Assembly: GCF_011302915.1 (NCBI RefSeq)
Contig: NZ_CP049872.1
Coordinates: 1-64,000, forward strand
Length of the DNA: 64,000 nt
Origin: Thermomonas sp. HDW16
GTDB taxonomy: Bacteria > Pseudomonadota > Gammaproteobacteria > Xanthomonadales > Xanthomonadaceae
Reading direction: 5' to 3'
Within the stretch, counting starts at the first letter, position 1. Every line of letters starts with the position of its first letter. Position numbers and translations under genes: made by a program. Under the pieces are notes generated by a model. That model saw only the letters and a list, made by a program, of their open reading frames with translations. It had not been told where the DNA came from and made no database searches. This document shows positions 37,922-47,367 of this stretch, piece by piece.

Positions 37922-38194
37922 TCAGGCCCGGCGGGCCACCGGCAACGACGCCCTGGCCCGTTGCGCACGCTGCCGACGGGCTTGCGGCCGCCGCCGCCGC
38001 GGCACCTGCATCGCCACCTGCGGCAGCGGGAAACCACGCAAGCTCCACCAGGCCGCCAGCGGCATGCCGACCAGCCACAACGGCAGCCAGCCCAGCCATT
38101 CGCTGCTGCCGCGGGCGGCGGGAATCAGCAACACAGCCACGGTGCCGAGGATCACGGCGTGACGGAGGGTGGCATCAAGCTGTTCGCGGGTCAT
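37922..38194 (-). CDS. Small hypothetical membrane protein with basic tail
   Basis: A 90-residue protein with two predicted membrane helices (about 12-28, AVILGTVAVLLIPAA; about 34-52, LGWLPLWLVGMPLAAWW) and a very basic C-terminus containing PRRRRPQARRQRAQRARAS. The positive tail should lie in the cytoplasm. No family was recognised. It stands alone between the peptidase and patatin genes. A single ATG start at 38194 and clear hydropathy support it. Confidence 0.65.
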   Translation of the reverse strand: MTREQLDATLRHAVILGTVAVLLIPAARGSSEWLGWLPLWLVGMPLAAWWSLRGFPLPQVAMQVPRRRRPQARRQRAQRARASLPVARRA

Positions 38195-38255
38195 GGCGGC
38201 GCTCCGGTTGGGTGGCGTCCAGACTGCGACGCTTCCTTCTCACCGGCTGCGACGC

Positions 38256-39170
38256 TCAGTAGCCAGCGGCGTCCAGCGCCTTGTCGGCCTCGCGCCGGCC
38301 GATCTCGATCAGCTCGCGGCCGCGCCAGAATTCGTAGAACTGGCAGGCATCCCGCGGGATGTGAACCACCAGTTCCGGCGGGTCAAGCGCCATGTGCACG
38401 CACGCGATCTGCGCCTGCATCGTGTCCAGCGCGCGCGCCATCACTTCGGTCAGGCCGAAACGGTGGTCGGGCTTGCCGTCACCATCGGCATCGTCACCGA
38501 AATGACGCCCGATCCAGCGACCGACGACACCCGGCGTGCTTTCGCCCGCATCGTCCGCGTCCACGTTGGCGGGAGCGCCCACCGGCACCTGCGGCCAGCC
38601 GTGCATGTCCACCGCGATCAGCCGGTGCGCGTCCGACAACCGGGTGGCGGTGATCGGCAAGGGCGCCAGCAGCCCGCCATCGACCAGTTCGCGGCCATGC
38701 AGCTTGAACGGGGTGAACACGCCGGGAATCGCGAACGAGGCGCGCACCGCGTCCCACAGGTCGCCGCGACGCAGCCAGACCTCGCGCTGGCGCACCAGGT
38801 CCACCGCCACTGCGGTGAAATCGATCGGCAGGTCTTCGATGCGCGGCTCGCCCAGCACCTCGCGCAGCGTGCGCACCAGCCTGTCGCCGGTGAACAACGC
38901 GGGGCGGCCGAAGCCGGGGTCGAGCAGGCGCAGCATCGCGGTGCGGCTGGTGCCCAGCATCCACTCGCGCAGTTCGACCAGCTTGCCGGCAGCGCAGGCG
39001 CCACCGACCAGCGCGCCGCTGGATGCGCCGGCAATCGCGACGATGTTCATGCCGCGCGCCTGCAATGCCTCGATCACGCCGATCTGCGCCAACCCGCGCG
39101 CACCACCCGCGCCCAAGACCAGCGCGACCGGCTCCCCACCCATGATCTTCGGTGCGTCTGCCGCAGCCAT
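38256..39170 (-). CDS. Patatin-like phospholipase (RssA-type esterase)
   Basis: A Ser-Asp dyad acyl hydrolase of the patatin family. ATG 39170 lies 1 nt after the stop of the WYL regulator; the frame opens earlier only by overlapping that gene. The 304 residues show the oxyanion loop GAGGARGLAQIG, the nucleophile elbow GASSG, and the dyad Asp in LVDGGLL. An insertion rich in acidic residues (about residues 200-245, DADDAGESTPG and GDDADGDGKPD) is a feature of this copy and could bind calcium. The rssA designation is a family-level comparison only. Confidence 0.87.
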   Translation of the reverse strand: MAAADAPKIMGGEPVALVLGAGGARGLAQIGVIEALQARGMNIVAIAGASSGALVGGACAAGKLVELREWMLGTSRTAMLRLLDPGFGRPALFTGDRLVRTLREVLGEPRIEDLPIDFTAVAVDLVRQREVWLRRGDLWDAVRASFAIPGVFTPFKLHGRELVDGGLLAPLPITATRLSDAHRLIAVDMHGWPQVPVGAPANVDADDAGESTPGVVGRWIGRHFGDDADGDGKPDHRFGLTEVMARALDTMQAQIACVHMALDPPELVVHIPRDACQFYEFWRGRELIEIGRREADKALDAAGY

Positions 39171-39171
39171 C

Positions 39172-40137
39172 TCAGTCGTAGTTGGAGATGGCGAGCTGCA
39201 GCATCGCCCGCATCTGCTCGCGCAGGGTCTTGGGCTCGACGATCTCCGCATCGCCGCCGTAATGCAGTACGTCCATCAACAGTTCGCGCGGCACCGAATA
39301 CGGGATCTTCAGTTCGTAGCGCCCGTCCGGCAGGAACCGACCCTGCTGCTGCGAATGCCAATGCTCGTCGGCCACCCAGCGCGCGGCCTTGGCGCTGAAC
39401 AGGATCGTCGCCCAGCCCTTCGGCGCGCCCGAAAAGATGCCGTAGCTGCCGGCAAGGTGGGTATTGAGGTCGTCCTCGCCCACGTCGCGGGCCACGCCAT
39501 CGGCGAAGCGCGCGCCGGAAATGCGGTCGATGGAGAAGCTGCGCAGGCCTTGCTTCTCCTCGTCCCATGCATCCAGATACCAGTTGTCGCGATAGTGGGT
39601 CAGCCGTTGCGGGGACACCGTGCGCCGCGTCTTCTCGTCGGTGGAACGCGCTCGATAATCGAACGCAATCTTGCGCCGCTCCAACACGCTGGAGGCGACG
39701 ATGCGGAACGCGTGCTCATCCATGCGCCGGCCGCGATGCGGGATCACCCGCACCCGCTCCACCGGCCAGGTCTTGCCGCCGGAATGCGCATCCAGCAGTT
39801 TTTCCACCCGCGACTGCAACGGTGCCAACGCGGAGGACAACATGCCGCCGCTGCTCTTCGACAACAGCTGCTGCGCGGCGAGCAAGGCATGCAGCTCTTC
39901 GGAATTCAGCCACAGCCCGGGCAACTCGAAGCGCTCGGCTTCGGCCTTGTCGTAGCTGAAGCCGGACTCGCCATCGCCGATCAGCGGCGCCATCAGGCCA
40001 TCGCGCAGGAAGGCCAGGTCGCGGTAGACGGTGGCGCGCGAGCAGCCCAGTTCGTCCTGCAGGCGGGCCACGGTGACCGGGCGGCGCGAAGCCTGCAGCA
40101 CGCGGTGCAGGGCGATGATGCGTTCGTAGCGATCCAT
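39172..40137 (-). CDS. WYL-domain transcriptional regulator (YafY family)
   Basis: A DNA-binding regulator of 321 residues: an N-terminal winged helix (about 1-70, with VTVARLQDELGCSRATVYRDLAFL as the helix-turn-helix) and a WYL domain in the middle (about 140-220, including HYRDNWYLDAWDEEKQ and RSFSIDRIS). WYL domains sense ligands, often nucleic-acid-derived or metabolite signals, but the effector here is unknown. A WCX-type C-terminal extension follows. It is divergent from the molybdoenzyme operon with a 44-nt gap, so it may regulate that operon; this is inference. Confidence 0.88.
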   Translation of the reverse strand: MDRYERIIALHRVLQASRRPVTVARLQDELGCSRATVYRDLAFLRDGLMAPLIGDGESGFSYDKAEAERFELPGLWLNSEELHALLAAQQLLSKSSGGMLSSALAPLQSRVEKLLDAHSGGKTWPVERVRVIPHRGRRMDEHAFRIVASSVLERRKIAFDYRARSTDEKTRRTVSPQRLTHYRDNWYLDAWDEEKQGLRSFSIDRISGARFADGVARDVGEDDLNTHLAGSYGIFSGAPKGWATILFSAKAARWVADEHWHSQQQGRFLPDGRYELKIPYSVPRELLMDVLHYGGDAEIVEPKTLREQMRAMLQLAISNYD

Positions 40138-40181
40138 CCGCAGATTATGCGGCAGCGTGCGCGGCGCGGCACAATGCGCGA

Positions 40182-43061
40182 ATGGCCGAACCCGCGCTCA
40201 ACCTCTCGCCATCGCCCGGCGACGATGCCAAGACCACCACTTGCTACATGTGCGCCTGCCGCTGCGGCATCAAGGTCTGGCTGCAAGACGGCAAGATTCG
40301 TTACATCCAGGGCAACCGCGAGCATCCGGTCAACCAGGGCGTGCTGTGCGCGAAGGGCGCCAGCGGGATCATGCAGCACTACTCGCCGGCGCGGCTGCGC
40401 AAGCCGTTGCTGCGGGTGGGCGAACGCGGCGCAGGCGAGTTCCGCGAGATCGAATGGGACGAAGCGCTCGAGATTGCCACGTCCTGGCTTGCGCCGATAC
40501 GCGAACGCAATCCGGATGAATTCGCGTTCTTCACCGGCCGCGACCAGAGCCAGGCGCTGACCGGCTGGTGGGCGCAGCAGTTCGGCACGGTGAACTATGC
40601 CGCGCACGGCGGTTTCTGCTCGGTGAACATGGCCGCTGGCGGCCTGTATTCGGTCGGCGGCAGCTTCTGGGAATTCGGTGAGCCCGACTGGGAGCACACC
40701 AGGTACCTGATGCTGTGGGGCGTGGCCGAAGACCACGACAGCAACCCGATCAAGCTTGGCCTCGGCAAATTGAAGGCGCACGGCGCCAAGATCGTGGCGG
40801 TGAATCCGGTGCGCAGTGGCTATGGCGCGATCGCAGACGAATGGATCGGCATCCGCCCCGGCACCGACGGCCTGTTCGCGTTCGCGCTGGCACACGAATT
40901 GCTGCGGATGGATCGCATCGATCTCGATTACCTCGTCCGCTACGCCAATGCGCACTGGCTGGTGATCGACCATCCCGGCGGTGCCGACGATGGCCTGTTC
41001 GCCCGCGATGCCGATGGCAACGCGCTGTGCTGGAACACGGACACGAATGCCGCGACGGATGCGAACGCCATCGGCATCGCACCCGCCGTGGTCGGCGAGT
41101 ACGTGTTGGCCGATGGCCGCAAGACGCGGCCGGTGTTCCAGCTGATCGCCGACCGCTACCTGGATCCGCAATATTCGCCGGATGCCGTCAGCGAACGTTG
41201 CGGCATTCCCGCCGATACCATCCGCCGCATCGCCCGCGAACTCACCGAAGCGGCCTTCGATTCCAAACTGTCGCTGCCGATCGCGTGGACGGATTCATGG
41301 GGCCGCGAACACGCTTCGATGGAAGGCCGCCCGGTGGCGATGCACGCGATGCGCGGGATCAGCGCGCACAGCAACGGCTTCCACACCTGTCGTGCCTTGC
41401 ACCTGCTGCAGCTGCTGCTGGGCGCGGTAGACGCGCCGGGCAGCTTCCGCTACCAACCGCCATTCCCGAAGCCGATTCCGCCCGCGAATCGCCCCGGCAA
41501 GACGCGCAAGGCCGATAGCGTACTGGATGCTGCGCCGCTGGGTTTCGTGCACGGACCGGAAGACCTGGTCGTCGATGCGCAGGGCCAGCCGCGCCGCATC
41601 GACCACGCGTATTCCTGGGCCTATCCGCTGTCCGCGCACGGGATGATGCATACGGTCATCCGCAATGCCTGGGCCGGCGATCCGTACAAGATCGATACCC
41701 TGCTGATGTTCATGGCCAATATGAGCTGGAACTCGGCGATGAATACCGGGCAGACCATGCAATGGCTGACCGACAAGGACGACGCCGGCGAATACCGCAT
41801 CCCGCGCATCATCTATTCCGATGCCTATGCCTCGGAAATGGTGGCATATGCCGATCTTGTGCTGCCGGACACGACGTACCTGGAACGCTTCGACGCGATC
41901 TCGATGCTGGATCGTCCGATCAGCGATGCCGATGGCGCCAGCGATGCGATCCGCCATCCGCTGTTCGATCCGCAAACGCAGCTCGACGAGGATGGCGAAG
42001 CGCGCGACGTGCGCGGCTTCCAGTCGGTATTGATCGAACTCGGCACACGGCTGGGCCTGCCGGGGCTGGTCAACGAGGATGGCTCGCCGAAGTACCGCGA
42101 CTATGCCGACTACATCGTCCGCCACGAGCGCGCCCCCGGTGTGGGCCTGCTGGCCGGCTGGCGCGGCGAACATGGCGATGCGCACGGCAAGGGCGCACCG
42201 AACCCCGAACAATTGCAGCGCTACATCGACAACGGCGGCTTCTGGCGCGAAGAGATTCCGGAATCCGCGCGCTACTTCAAGATGGCCAACCGCGATTACC
42301 TGCAATGGGCGCAACGCTTCGGCTTCGTGCCGAACGACCAACCCATCGTGCTGCAACTGTATTCGGAAACGCTGCAGAAATTCCGGCTGGCCGCGCAGGG
42401 CCATGGCGCAATGCAGCCGCCTGCCGAACATCGCGAGCGCGTCGCGACCTATTTCGATCCGATGCCGATCTGGTACGAACCGTTCGAGCACGACCAGACC
42501 TCGCGCACGACCTTCCCGCTCAATGCGGTGACCCAGCGACCGATGTTCATGTATCACTCGTGGGGCAGCCAGAACGCGTGGCTGCGGCAGATCACCGCGC
42601 GCAATTATCTGTACCTGCATCCGGATACCGGCCCGCAATACGGCATCGCCGACGAAGACTGGATCGAGGTGACCTCGCACCACGGCACGATCACCGCGCA
42701 GGCGAAGTTCGCCGCCAACGTGCAACCGGACACGGTGTGGACCTGGAACGCGATCGGCAAGCGCAAGGGCGCATGGCGGCTGGCGAAAAATGCGCCGGAA
42801 GGCGAGAAAGGCTTCCTGCTCAACCACCTGATTTCCGACGTGACGCCGAAGGGCGATTACGCCAATGCCGACCCGGTCACCGGGCAGGCGGCGTGGTTCG
42901 ACCTGCGCGTGTCGATCCGCAAGTCGGACGCGCAAGCAAATGAAAGCGCGCCGCAATTCGCGCCACTGCACTTCAAGCCCGCGGACGAGCGCCCCCTGCG
43001 TTATGGCGCCCAGCTTCGAGAGAGCACGTCCCGCCGCAGAAACAAGGAAACGACGCGATGA
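40182..43061 (+). CDS. soeA: Molybdopterin oxidoreductase catalytic subunit, SoeA-like
   Basis: The catalytic subunit of a DMSO-reductase-family enzyme, 959 residues. The N-terminal [4Fe-4S] cluster cysteines are C21, C24, C28 and C56 (CYMCACRC, then LCAKG). The likely molybdenum-coordinating Cys is C146 in HGGFCSVNMAAGG. No twin-arginine signal is visible, so the enzyme is predicted cytoplasmic, as described for the sulfite dehydrogenase SoeABC of Allochromatium. The size and the partners (a 4x[4Fe-4S] ferredoxin and a DmsC-type anchor) also fit SoeABC. Polysulfide or other S/N-oxide substrates remain possible. It is the first gene of a five-gene operon, and the stop overlaps the next gene by ATGA. 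Confidence 0.78.
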   Translation: MAEPALNLSPSPGDDAKTTTCYMCACRCGIKVWLQDGKIRYIQGNREHPVNQGVLCAKGASGIMQHYSPARLRKPLLRVGERGAGEFREIEWDEALEIATSWLAPIRERNPDEFAFFTGRDQSQALTGWWAQQFGTVNYAAHGGFCSVNMAAGGLYSVGGSFWEFGEPDWEHTRYLMLWGVAEDHDSNPIKLGLGKLKAHGAKIVAVNPVRSGYGAIADEWIGIRPGTDGLFAFALAHELLRMDRIDLDYLVRYANAHWLVIDHPGGADDGLFARDADGNALCWNTDTNAATDANAIGIAPAVVGEYVLADGRKTRPVFQLIADRYLDPQYSPDAVSERCGIPADTIRRIARELTEAAFDSKLSLPIAWTDSWGREHASMEGRPVAMHAMRGISAHSNGFHTCRALHLLQLLLGAVDAPGSFRYQPPFPKPIPPANRPGKTRKADSVLDAAPLGFVHGPEDLVVDAQGQPRRIDHAYSWAYPLSAHGMMHTVIRNAWAGDPYKIDTLLMFMANMSWNSAMNTGQTMQWLTDKDDAGEYRIPRIIYSDAYASEMVAYADLVLPDTTYLERFDAISMLDRPISDADGASDAIRHPLFDPQTQLDEDGEARDVRGFQSVLIELGTRLGLPGLVNEDGSPKYRDYADYIVRHERAPGVGLLAGWRGEHGDAHGKGAPNPEQLQRYIDNGGFWREEIPESARYFKMANRDYLQWAQRFGFVPNDQPIVLQLYSETLQKFRLAAQGHGAMQPPAEHRERVATYFDPMPIWYEPFEHDQTSRTTFPLNAVTQRPMFMYHSWGSQNAWLRQITARNYLYLHPDTGPQYGIADEDWIEVTSHHGTITAQAKFAANVQPDTVWTWNAIGKRKGAWRLAKNAPEGEKGFLLNHLISDVTPKGDYANADPVTGQAAWFDLRVSIRKSDAQANESAPQFAPLHFKPADERPLRYGAQLRESTSRRRNKETTR

Positions 43062-43699
43062 ATGCCGCAGCGCTCGATTGGTTTTTCGATTTCATCTCGC
43101 CATTCGCCTACCTGCAGTGGCGACGGTTGCGACGTGAGCACCCCGAAGTGGCGTTGAACCCGAAGCCGCTGCTGTTCGCCGCGATCCTCAACCACGTCGG
43201 CCAGCTGGGCCCGGCGGAGATCCCGCAGAAGCGCCGCCATACCTACCGCATCGTGCTGTGGCAAGCGCGGCAGGCCGGTATTCCGCTGCATTTCCCGCCC
43301 GCCCATCCGTTCAACCCGCTTCCCGCGCTGCGCCTGTGCCTGGCCGCGCCGGACCGGATCGCGGCGATCGATGCGATCTTCGCTCACATCTGGGAACACG
43401 GCCGGGCCGCCGACAGCATCGAAGCGCTGGCCGATGTTGCGCGCGCACTCGGCATCGACGACCCAGCCGCAGCCATCGCCCGCGACGACGTTAAACGCGA
43501 ATTGTTGGCCAACGGTGAGGAAGCGATGGCACTTGGCCTGTTCGGCGTGCCGACCTTGAAAGTTCGCGATGAACTGTTCTGGGGCAACGATGCAACGGAA
43601 CTCGCGCTGGCGTATGCCCGCGATCCCGACACGCTCGACGCCGAAATGCGTCGTGTCGATGCGATCCCCGAGGCCGTGCAACGCAAGAAACCCGCATGA
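43058..43699 (+). CDS. Thioredoxin-fold protein, 2-hydroxychromene-2-carboxylate isomerase-like (DsbA family)
   Basis: A 213-residue DsbA-superfamily protein of the NahD/kappa-GST type. The N-terminus reads DWFFDFISPFAYLQWRRL, with the usual active-site Ser in ISPFAYL instead of a CxxC. A later GLFGVPTLKVRDELFWG segment carries the cis-Pro of the fold. The reaction in this context is unknown: it may use glutathione. Its start overlaps the soeA stop (ATGA), its stop overlaps the ferredoxin start (ATGA), and AAGGAA lies upstream. It is therefore embedded in the molybdoenzyme operon rather than in an aromatic-degradation cluster, which is unusual. Confidence 0.85.
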   Translation: MNAAALDWFFDFISPFAYLQWRRLRREHPEVALNPKPLLFAAILNHVGQLGPAEIPQKRRHTYRIVLWQARQAGIPLHFPPAHPFNPLPALRLCLAAPDRIAAIDAIFAHIWEHGRAADSIEALADVARALGIDDPAAAIARDDVKRELLANGEEAMALGLFGVPTLKVRDELFWGNDATELALAYARDPDTLDAEMRRVDAIPEAVQRKKPA

Positions 43700-44433
43700 C
43701 ATCGCTGCCGCCGCCATCGAAGAAAAAACTCGGCCTGGTCATCGACCTGGACACCTGCGTGGGCTGCCATGCCTGCGCGACCAGTTGCAAGGAATGGAAT
43801 GCAGGCGGCATCGCCGGGCCGCTGACCGACGAGCGCCCCTACGGCAAGGATCCGCAGGGCGTGTGGTTCAACCGCGTGCACAGCTATGAACTGGAAGCCG
43901 CCGCGGCAAGCAAGCAGCCGGCACAGACCCTGCACTTCCCGCGCAGCTGCCTGCATTGCGAAACCCCGGCCTGCGTGACCGTGTGTCCCACCGGCGCAAG
44001 TTACAAGCGCGCGGAAGACGGCATCGTGCTGGTCGACGAGGACAAGTGCATCGGCTGCAAGCTGTGCAGCTGGGCCTGCCCCTACGGTGCGCGCGAGTAC
44101 AGCGACGTCGAAGGCGTGATGAAGAAATGCACGCTGTGCGTGGATCGCATCTACAACGACAAGCTCGACGAAGCCGACCGCCAGCCGGCCTGCGTGCAGG
44201 CCTGCCCGACCAAGGCGCGACACTTCGGCGATCTGGCCGATCCGCAGTCGAAAGTCTCGCTGCTGGTGGCGGATCGCGGCGGCGTGGCGCTGATGCCGGA
44301 ACTCGGCTACGCGCCGACCAATCGCTACCTGCCACCGCGTCCGCGCCGCACCGGCGATGCGAACGATGCGCCCGCAACGGACGCGCCCGGCAATCTCGCA
44401 TCGCGGTGGCTCAACCGCATCCTCAAACGCTAA
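43696..44433 (+). CDS. soeB: 4Fe-4S ferredoxin subunit, SoeB-like
   Basis: The electron-transfer subunit of the molybdoenzyme, 245 residues, carrying four [4Fe-4S]-type cysteine clusters. They are CVGCHACATSC, CLHCETPACVTVC, CIGCKLCSWAC and CTLC followed by CVQAC. These quartets are typical of DmsB/PhsB/SoeB-type subunits. No signal peptide is present, matching a cytoplasmic location beside the catalytic subunit. The C-terminal 50 residues are hydrophilic and include a Pro-rich stretch near RYLPPRPRR. Translational coupling to the upstream gene (ATGA) supports joint synthesis. Confidence 0.86.
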   Translation: MTSLPPPSKKKLGLVIDLDTCVGCHACATSCKEWNAGGIAGPLTDERPYGKDPQGVWFNRVHSYELEAAAASKQPAQTLHFPRSCLHCETPACVTVCPTGASYKRAEDGIVLVDEDKCIGCKLCSWACPYGAREYSDVEGVMKKCTLCVDRIYNDKLDEADRQPACVQACPTKARHFGDLADPQSKVSLLVADRGGVALMPELGYAPTNRYLPPRPRRTGDANDAPATDAPGNLASRWLNRILKR

Positions 44434-44442
44434 GGACACCAC

Positions 44443-44787
44443 ATGGCCAAGGACAACGAGATCCTCGTCACCACCACGCCCGGCTTCGAAGGCCGCCGCA
44501 TCGTCGACTACAAGGGCCTTGTCGGTGGCGACGCCATCCTCGGCGCCAACATGTTCCGCGACATGTTCGCCGGCCTGCGCGACCTGGTCGGCGGCCGTTC
44601 CGGCAGCTACGAGAAAGTGCTGCGCGCGGCCAAGACCGAGGCGCTGGAAGACATGATCGCCGCCGCCCGCGAGCGCGGCGCGAACGCCGTGGTCGGCGTC
44701 GACCTCGATTACGAAACCATCCAGATCCAGGACGGCGGTTCGATGCTGATGGTGTCCTGCTCCGGCACCGCGGTGGTGGTCGAGTAA
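44443..44787 (+). CDS. YbjQ/UPF0145 family protein
   Basis: A 114-residue protein of the YbjQ (UPF0145) family, which forms a pentameric beta-rich barrel. Typical signals are [60 protein letters not shown] and [12 protein letters not shown]. Homologues are annotated as heavy-metal-binding by fold only; the function is unknown. AAGGA lies upstream of ATG 44443. The gene sits between the ferredoxin and anchor genes of the molybdoenzyme operon, 9 nt after one and 2 nt before the other, so a role in this operon is suggested. Confidence 0.88.
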   Translation: MAKDNEILVTTTPGFEGRRIVDYKGLVGGDAILGANMFRDMFAGLRDLVGGRSGSYEKVLRAAKTEALEDMIAAARERGANAVVGVDLDYETIQIQDGGSMLMVSCSGTAVVVE

Positions 44788-44789
44788 CG

Positions 44790-45728
44790 ATGCATCCCGC
44801 CTTCTCCGTCATCTTCTTCACCACCCTGTCCGGCACCGGCTTCGGTCTGTGGGCGTGGTTGGGCCTGCGCATCGCCTTGGGCGCGCCGCCGCAGAACTTC
44901 CAGGTGCTTGGCTGGAGTTGGTTGCTGATCTTTGCCGGCATCGCTGCGGCGATCGGCTTGTTCGCCTCGTTCGGACACCTCGGCAAGCCGCTGCGTGCGT
45001 GGCGGGCGTTCTCGCAATGGCGCACGTCCTGGCTGTCGCGCGAAGGCGTGCTGGCGGTGGCGTGCTTCGTGCCGGCGTTTGTCTTGCTGCTGCTGTTGTC
45101 GAACGTCGAAGCCAATGGCCTCGGTATCGAAATACGCCTCGTCGCCGCGATGCTGGCCTTGCTGAGCCTGGCGACCGTGGCCTGCACCGCGATGATCTAC
45201 GCCTCGCTGAAGCCGATCCCGGCCTGGCGGCATCGCCTGACCGTGCCGGGATATGTGTTGTTCGCGCTGCTGACCGGCGGCCTGCCGATGTTGCTGGTCG
45301 CCGGCTTCGACGCAGGCGGTTTCGACGGCAGCATGCCGTTCGTATTGGCCATCATCGCCATCGCGCTGCTGATCCTGAAGCTCGTCTACTGGCGCGACAT
45401 CGACCGCATGACGCTGCCGCAAACGCGCGGCGATGCGATCGGCCTGCCCACGCGCAAGGCCAGCGTCTTCGAGCGCCCGCATACCGAAGCCAACTACATC
45501 ACCCGCGAAATGGCCTTCGTGGTCGCCCGCAAACACGCGCGCGTGCTGCGGATCGCCTCGGTGCTGTTGTTCGCGCTGCTGCCGCTGTCGTGCCTGTGGC
45601 TGGCCTGGGCACAGCCGGGATCGGCCTGGGTGGTGCCGGTTGCGGCTGGCGCGGCGCTGGCTGGCGCGTTTGTTGAACGCTGGCTGTTCTTTGCCCAAGC
45701 CAGGCACCTGGTCACGTTGTACTACTGA
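44790..45728 (+). CDS. soeC: DmsC-type membrane anchor, SoeC-like
   Basis: The quinone-interacting membrane subunit of the molybdoenzyme complex. The 312 residues show about eight hydrophobic helices. Features of the DmsC/SoeC family include the start MHPAFSVIFFTTLSGTGFGLW and the FGHLGKPLRAWRAFSQWRTSWLSREG segment. The C-terminal half ends in LFFAQARHLVTLYY. The start ATG 44790 is 2 nt after the ybjQ-like stop. It closes the operon; electrons would pass between the quinone pool and the SoeB clusters. Direction (sulfite oxidation or substrate reduction) is not fixed by sequence. Confidence 0.82.
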   Translation: MHPAFSVIFFTTLSGTGFGLWAWLGLRIALGAPPQNFQVLGWSWLLIFAGIAAAIGLFASFGHLGKPLRAWRAFSQWRTSWLSREGVLAVACFVPAFVLLLLLSNVEANGLGIEIRLVAAMLALLSLATVACTAMIYASLKPIPAWRHRLTVPGYVLFALLTGGLPMLLVAGFDAGGFDGSMPFVLAIIAIALLILKLVYWRDIDRMTLPQTRGDAIGLPTRKASVFERPHTEANYITREMAFVVARKHARVLRIASVLLFALLPLSCLWLAWAQPGSAWVVPVAAGAALAGAFVERWLFFAQARHLVTLYY

Positions 45729-45772
45729 AATAGCCGGGTAAAATAACCACACCGCCGTTTCCTCAATCGCCC

Positions 45773-46408
45773 ATGCTGCCGTTGCTGTGGCTGGCCTTTT
45801 CCGTGCCGGCATCCGCCATCGATATTGCGCCCGTGACCGTGTTCGACCCGGTCGTGGTGCAGCGCCTGGCCGATCCGCCGAAATGCCTGGCAGCGCGATG
45901 CGTCAGCGGCGAATGGCAGGTCGGGGCGATGCCGGCAATCCCTGCCGGCCAATTGCGCATCGACGGCGAGAACCTGCCCGGCGCGGGCGGTCGCCTGAAG
46001 GTGGCGATGCAACCGCGCAAAGACTGGATGAAGGCGAAGGGCAGCAATGCCCGAGTCGGACTGCAGTACGGCATGCAGGCGGTGAAGTCCGAATACGCCA
46101 GCCTGGCGCTGGCAATCGATACCGGCTATCGCCTGCAGGGATATGCCGATGATGGCATCGCCGGCACCGGCCCGATTGTGCGCGGGCAGGTGGAATGGAA
46201 GCAGGCGCTGGGCGAGCGCACCAAACTCTCGCAGACCACCCGCATCGAAACCGGCCAGCGCGGCACTTTTCTGCGCAACAGCCTGCAACTGAAATTCCAG
46301 CTGCAGCCGGCATTGACCCTGGACACCGGCATCGAGATGCGCCGCGACAGCGAAGTCACCGGCCGCAACCAGACTGACGCGAAGTTGAACCTGCGCTACG
46401 TGTTCTGA
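45773..46408 (+). CDS. Putative outer-membrane beta-barrel protein
   Basis: A 211-residue exported protein with a short signal (MLPLLWLAFSVPASA). It has alternating-hydrophobicity strands and a terminal aromatic (LNLRYVF), features of outer-membrane beta-barrels. A pair of Cys (PPKCLAARCVSG) may form a disulfide. The strand set around TTRIETGQRGTFLRNSLQL and PALTLDTGIEMRRDSEV resembles DUF481-type proteins, but this match is weak. It is 44 nt downstream of the molybdoenzyme operon and converges on hemC with a 10-nt gap. Confidence 0.62.
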   Translation: MLPLLWLAFSVPASAIDIAPVTVFDPVVVQRLADPPKCLAARCVSGEWQVGAMPAIPAGQLRIDGENLPGAGGRLKVAMQPRKDWMKAKGSNARVGLQYGMQAVKSEYASLALAIDTGYRLQGYADDGIAGTGPIVRGQVEWKQALGERTKLSQTTRIETGQRGTFLRNSLQLKFQLQPALTLDTGIEMRRDSEVTGRNQTDAKLNLRYVF

Positions 46409-46418
46409 ACTGGAACGG

Positions 46419-47342
46419 CTAGGCCGGGTCGGTCTCGTCGATCAGCGCGCGCGCGCCCTGCGCCAGCAGCAACTCCGCCACCATCAACCCCAATGCTTCC
46501 GGCGCATCGGCGCGGGCCTGCGCCTGTGCGCGCACGCTGCGGCCATCGACCGCGGAACCGACCAGTCCCGCCAGCGAAAGATCCTCGCCATCAAGGTGCG
46601 CATAGGCCGCCACCGGCACATGGCAGCTGCCGTGCAGGGCCAGGTTCATCGCCCGCTCCGCGCCCACGCAGGTGCGCGTCTGCGCATCGTCCAGTGCGCT
46701 GCAGAGCGCGATCACTGCAGCATCGTCGTCGCGGCATTCGATGGCGATGGCGCCCTGCGCCGGTGCCGGCAGCCACTGCGGCGCATCCAGCCGTGCACGG
46801 ATGCGGTCGTCGAAGCCGAGCCGCTGCAGGCCGGCACAGGCCAGCACGATGGCGTCGTAGTCGCCGGCATCCAGTTTCGCCAGCCGCGTGTTGACGTTGC
46901 CGCGCAGGTCGAGCAACTCCAGGTCCGGCCGCAGCGCGCGCAACTGCGCCTGCCGGCGCAGCGAGGACGTGCCCACGCGCGCGCCGAGCGGCAATGCGTC
47001 GATATGGTCGTAACGGTTGCTGACGAAGGCATCGGCATGATCGGCGCGGGCCAGGATCGCCGGCAGGGTGAAGCCCGGCTCCAACTGCATCGGCACGTCC
47101 TTCAGCGAATGCACCGCGCAATCCGCCTCACCGCGCTGCATCGCCAGTTCCAGCTCCTTGAGGAACAGGCCCTTGCCGCCGATCGCCGCCAGGGAACGAT
47201 CCAGCACCTCGTCACCCCGCGTGCTCATCGGCACCAGTTCGACGATCAGGCCGGGATGCGCAGCGCGCAAGCGGTCGGCGACGTGTTCGCTCTGCCACAG
47301 GGCGAGCGGGCTCTTGCGGGTGGCGATGCGCAGCGTGGTCAT
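46419..47342 (-). CDS. hemC: Porphobilinogen deaminase (hydroxymethylbilane synthase)
   Basis: Joins four porphobilinogens into hydroxymethylbilane in heme synthesis, using a covalently bound dipyrromethane cofactor. The cofactor Cys is in [12 protein letters not shown]. Other signatures are [44 protein letters not shown] and [14 protein letters not shown] 47342 gives 307 residues, the family length; earlier in-frame residues overlap algR. It begins 25 nt downstream of the AlgR-type regulator, the algR-hemC association known from pseudomonads. Confidence 0.97.
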   Translation of the reverse strand: MTTLRIATRKSPLALWQSEHVADRLRAAHPGLIVELVPMSTRGDEVLDRSLAAIGGKGLFLKELELAMQRGEADCAVHSLKDVPMQLEPGFTLPAILARADHADAFVSNRYDHIDALPLGARVGTSSLRRQAQLRALRPDLELLDLRGNVNTRLAKLDAGDYDAIVLACAGLQRLGFDDRIRARLDAPQWLPAPAQGAIAIECRDDDAAVIALCSALDDAQTRTCVGAERAMNLALHGSCHVPVAAYAHLDGEDLSLAGLVGSAVDGRSVRAQAQARADAPEALGLMVAELLLAQGARALIDETDPA

Positions 47343-47367
47343 GCGCGCATTATCGCCGCTACGCGCG

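Noticed and set aside
43058..43699. Disulfide oxidoreductase DsbA
   Set aside because: No CxxC is present; the Ser-type SPFAYL motif fits the HCCA isomerase/kappa-GST branch.
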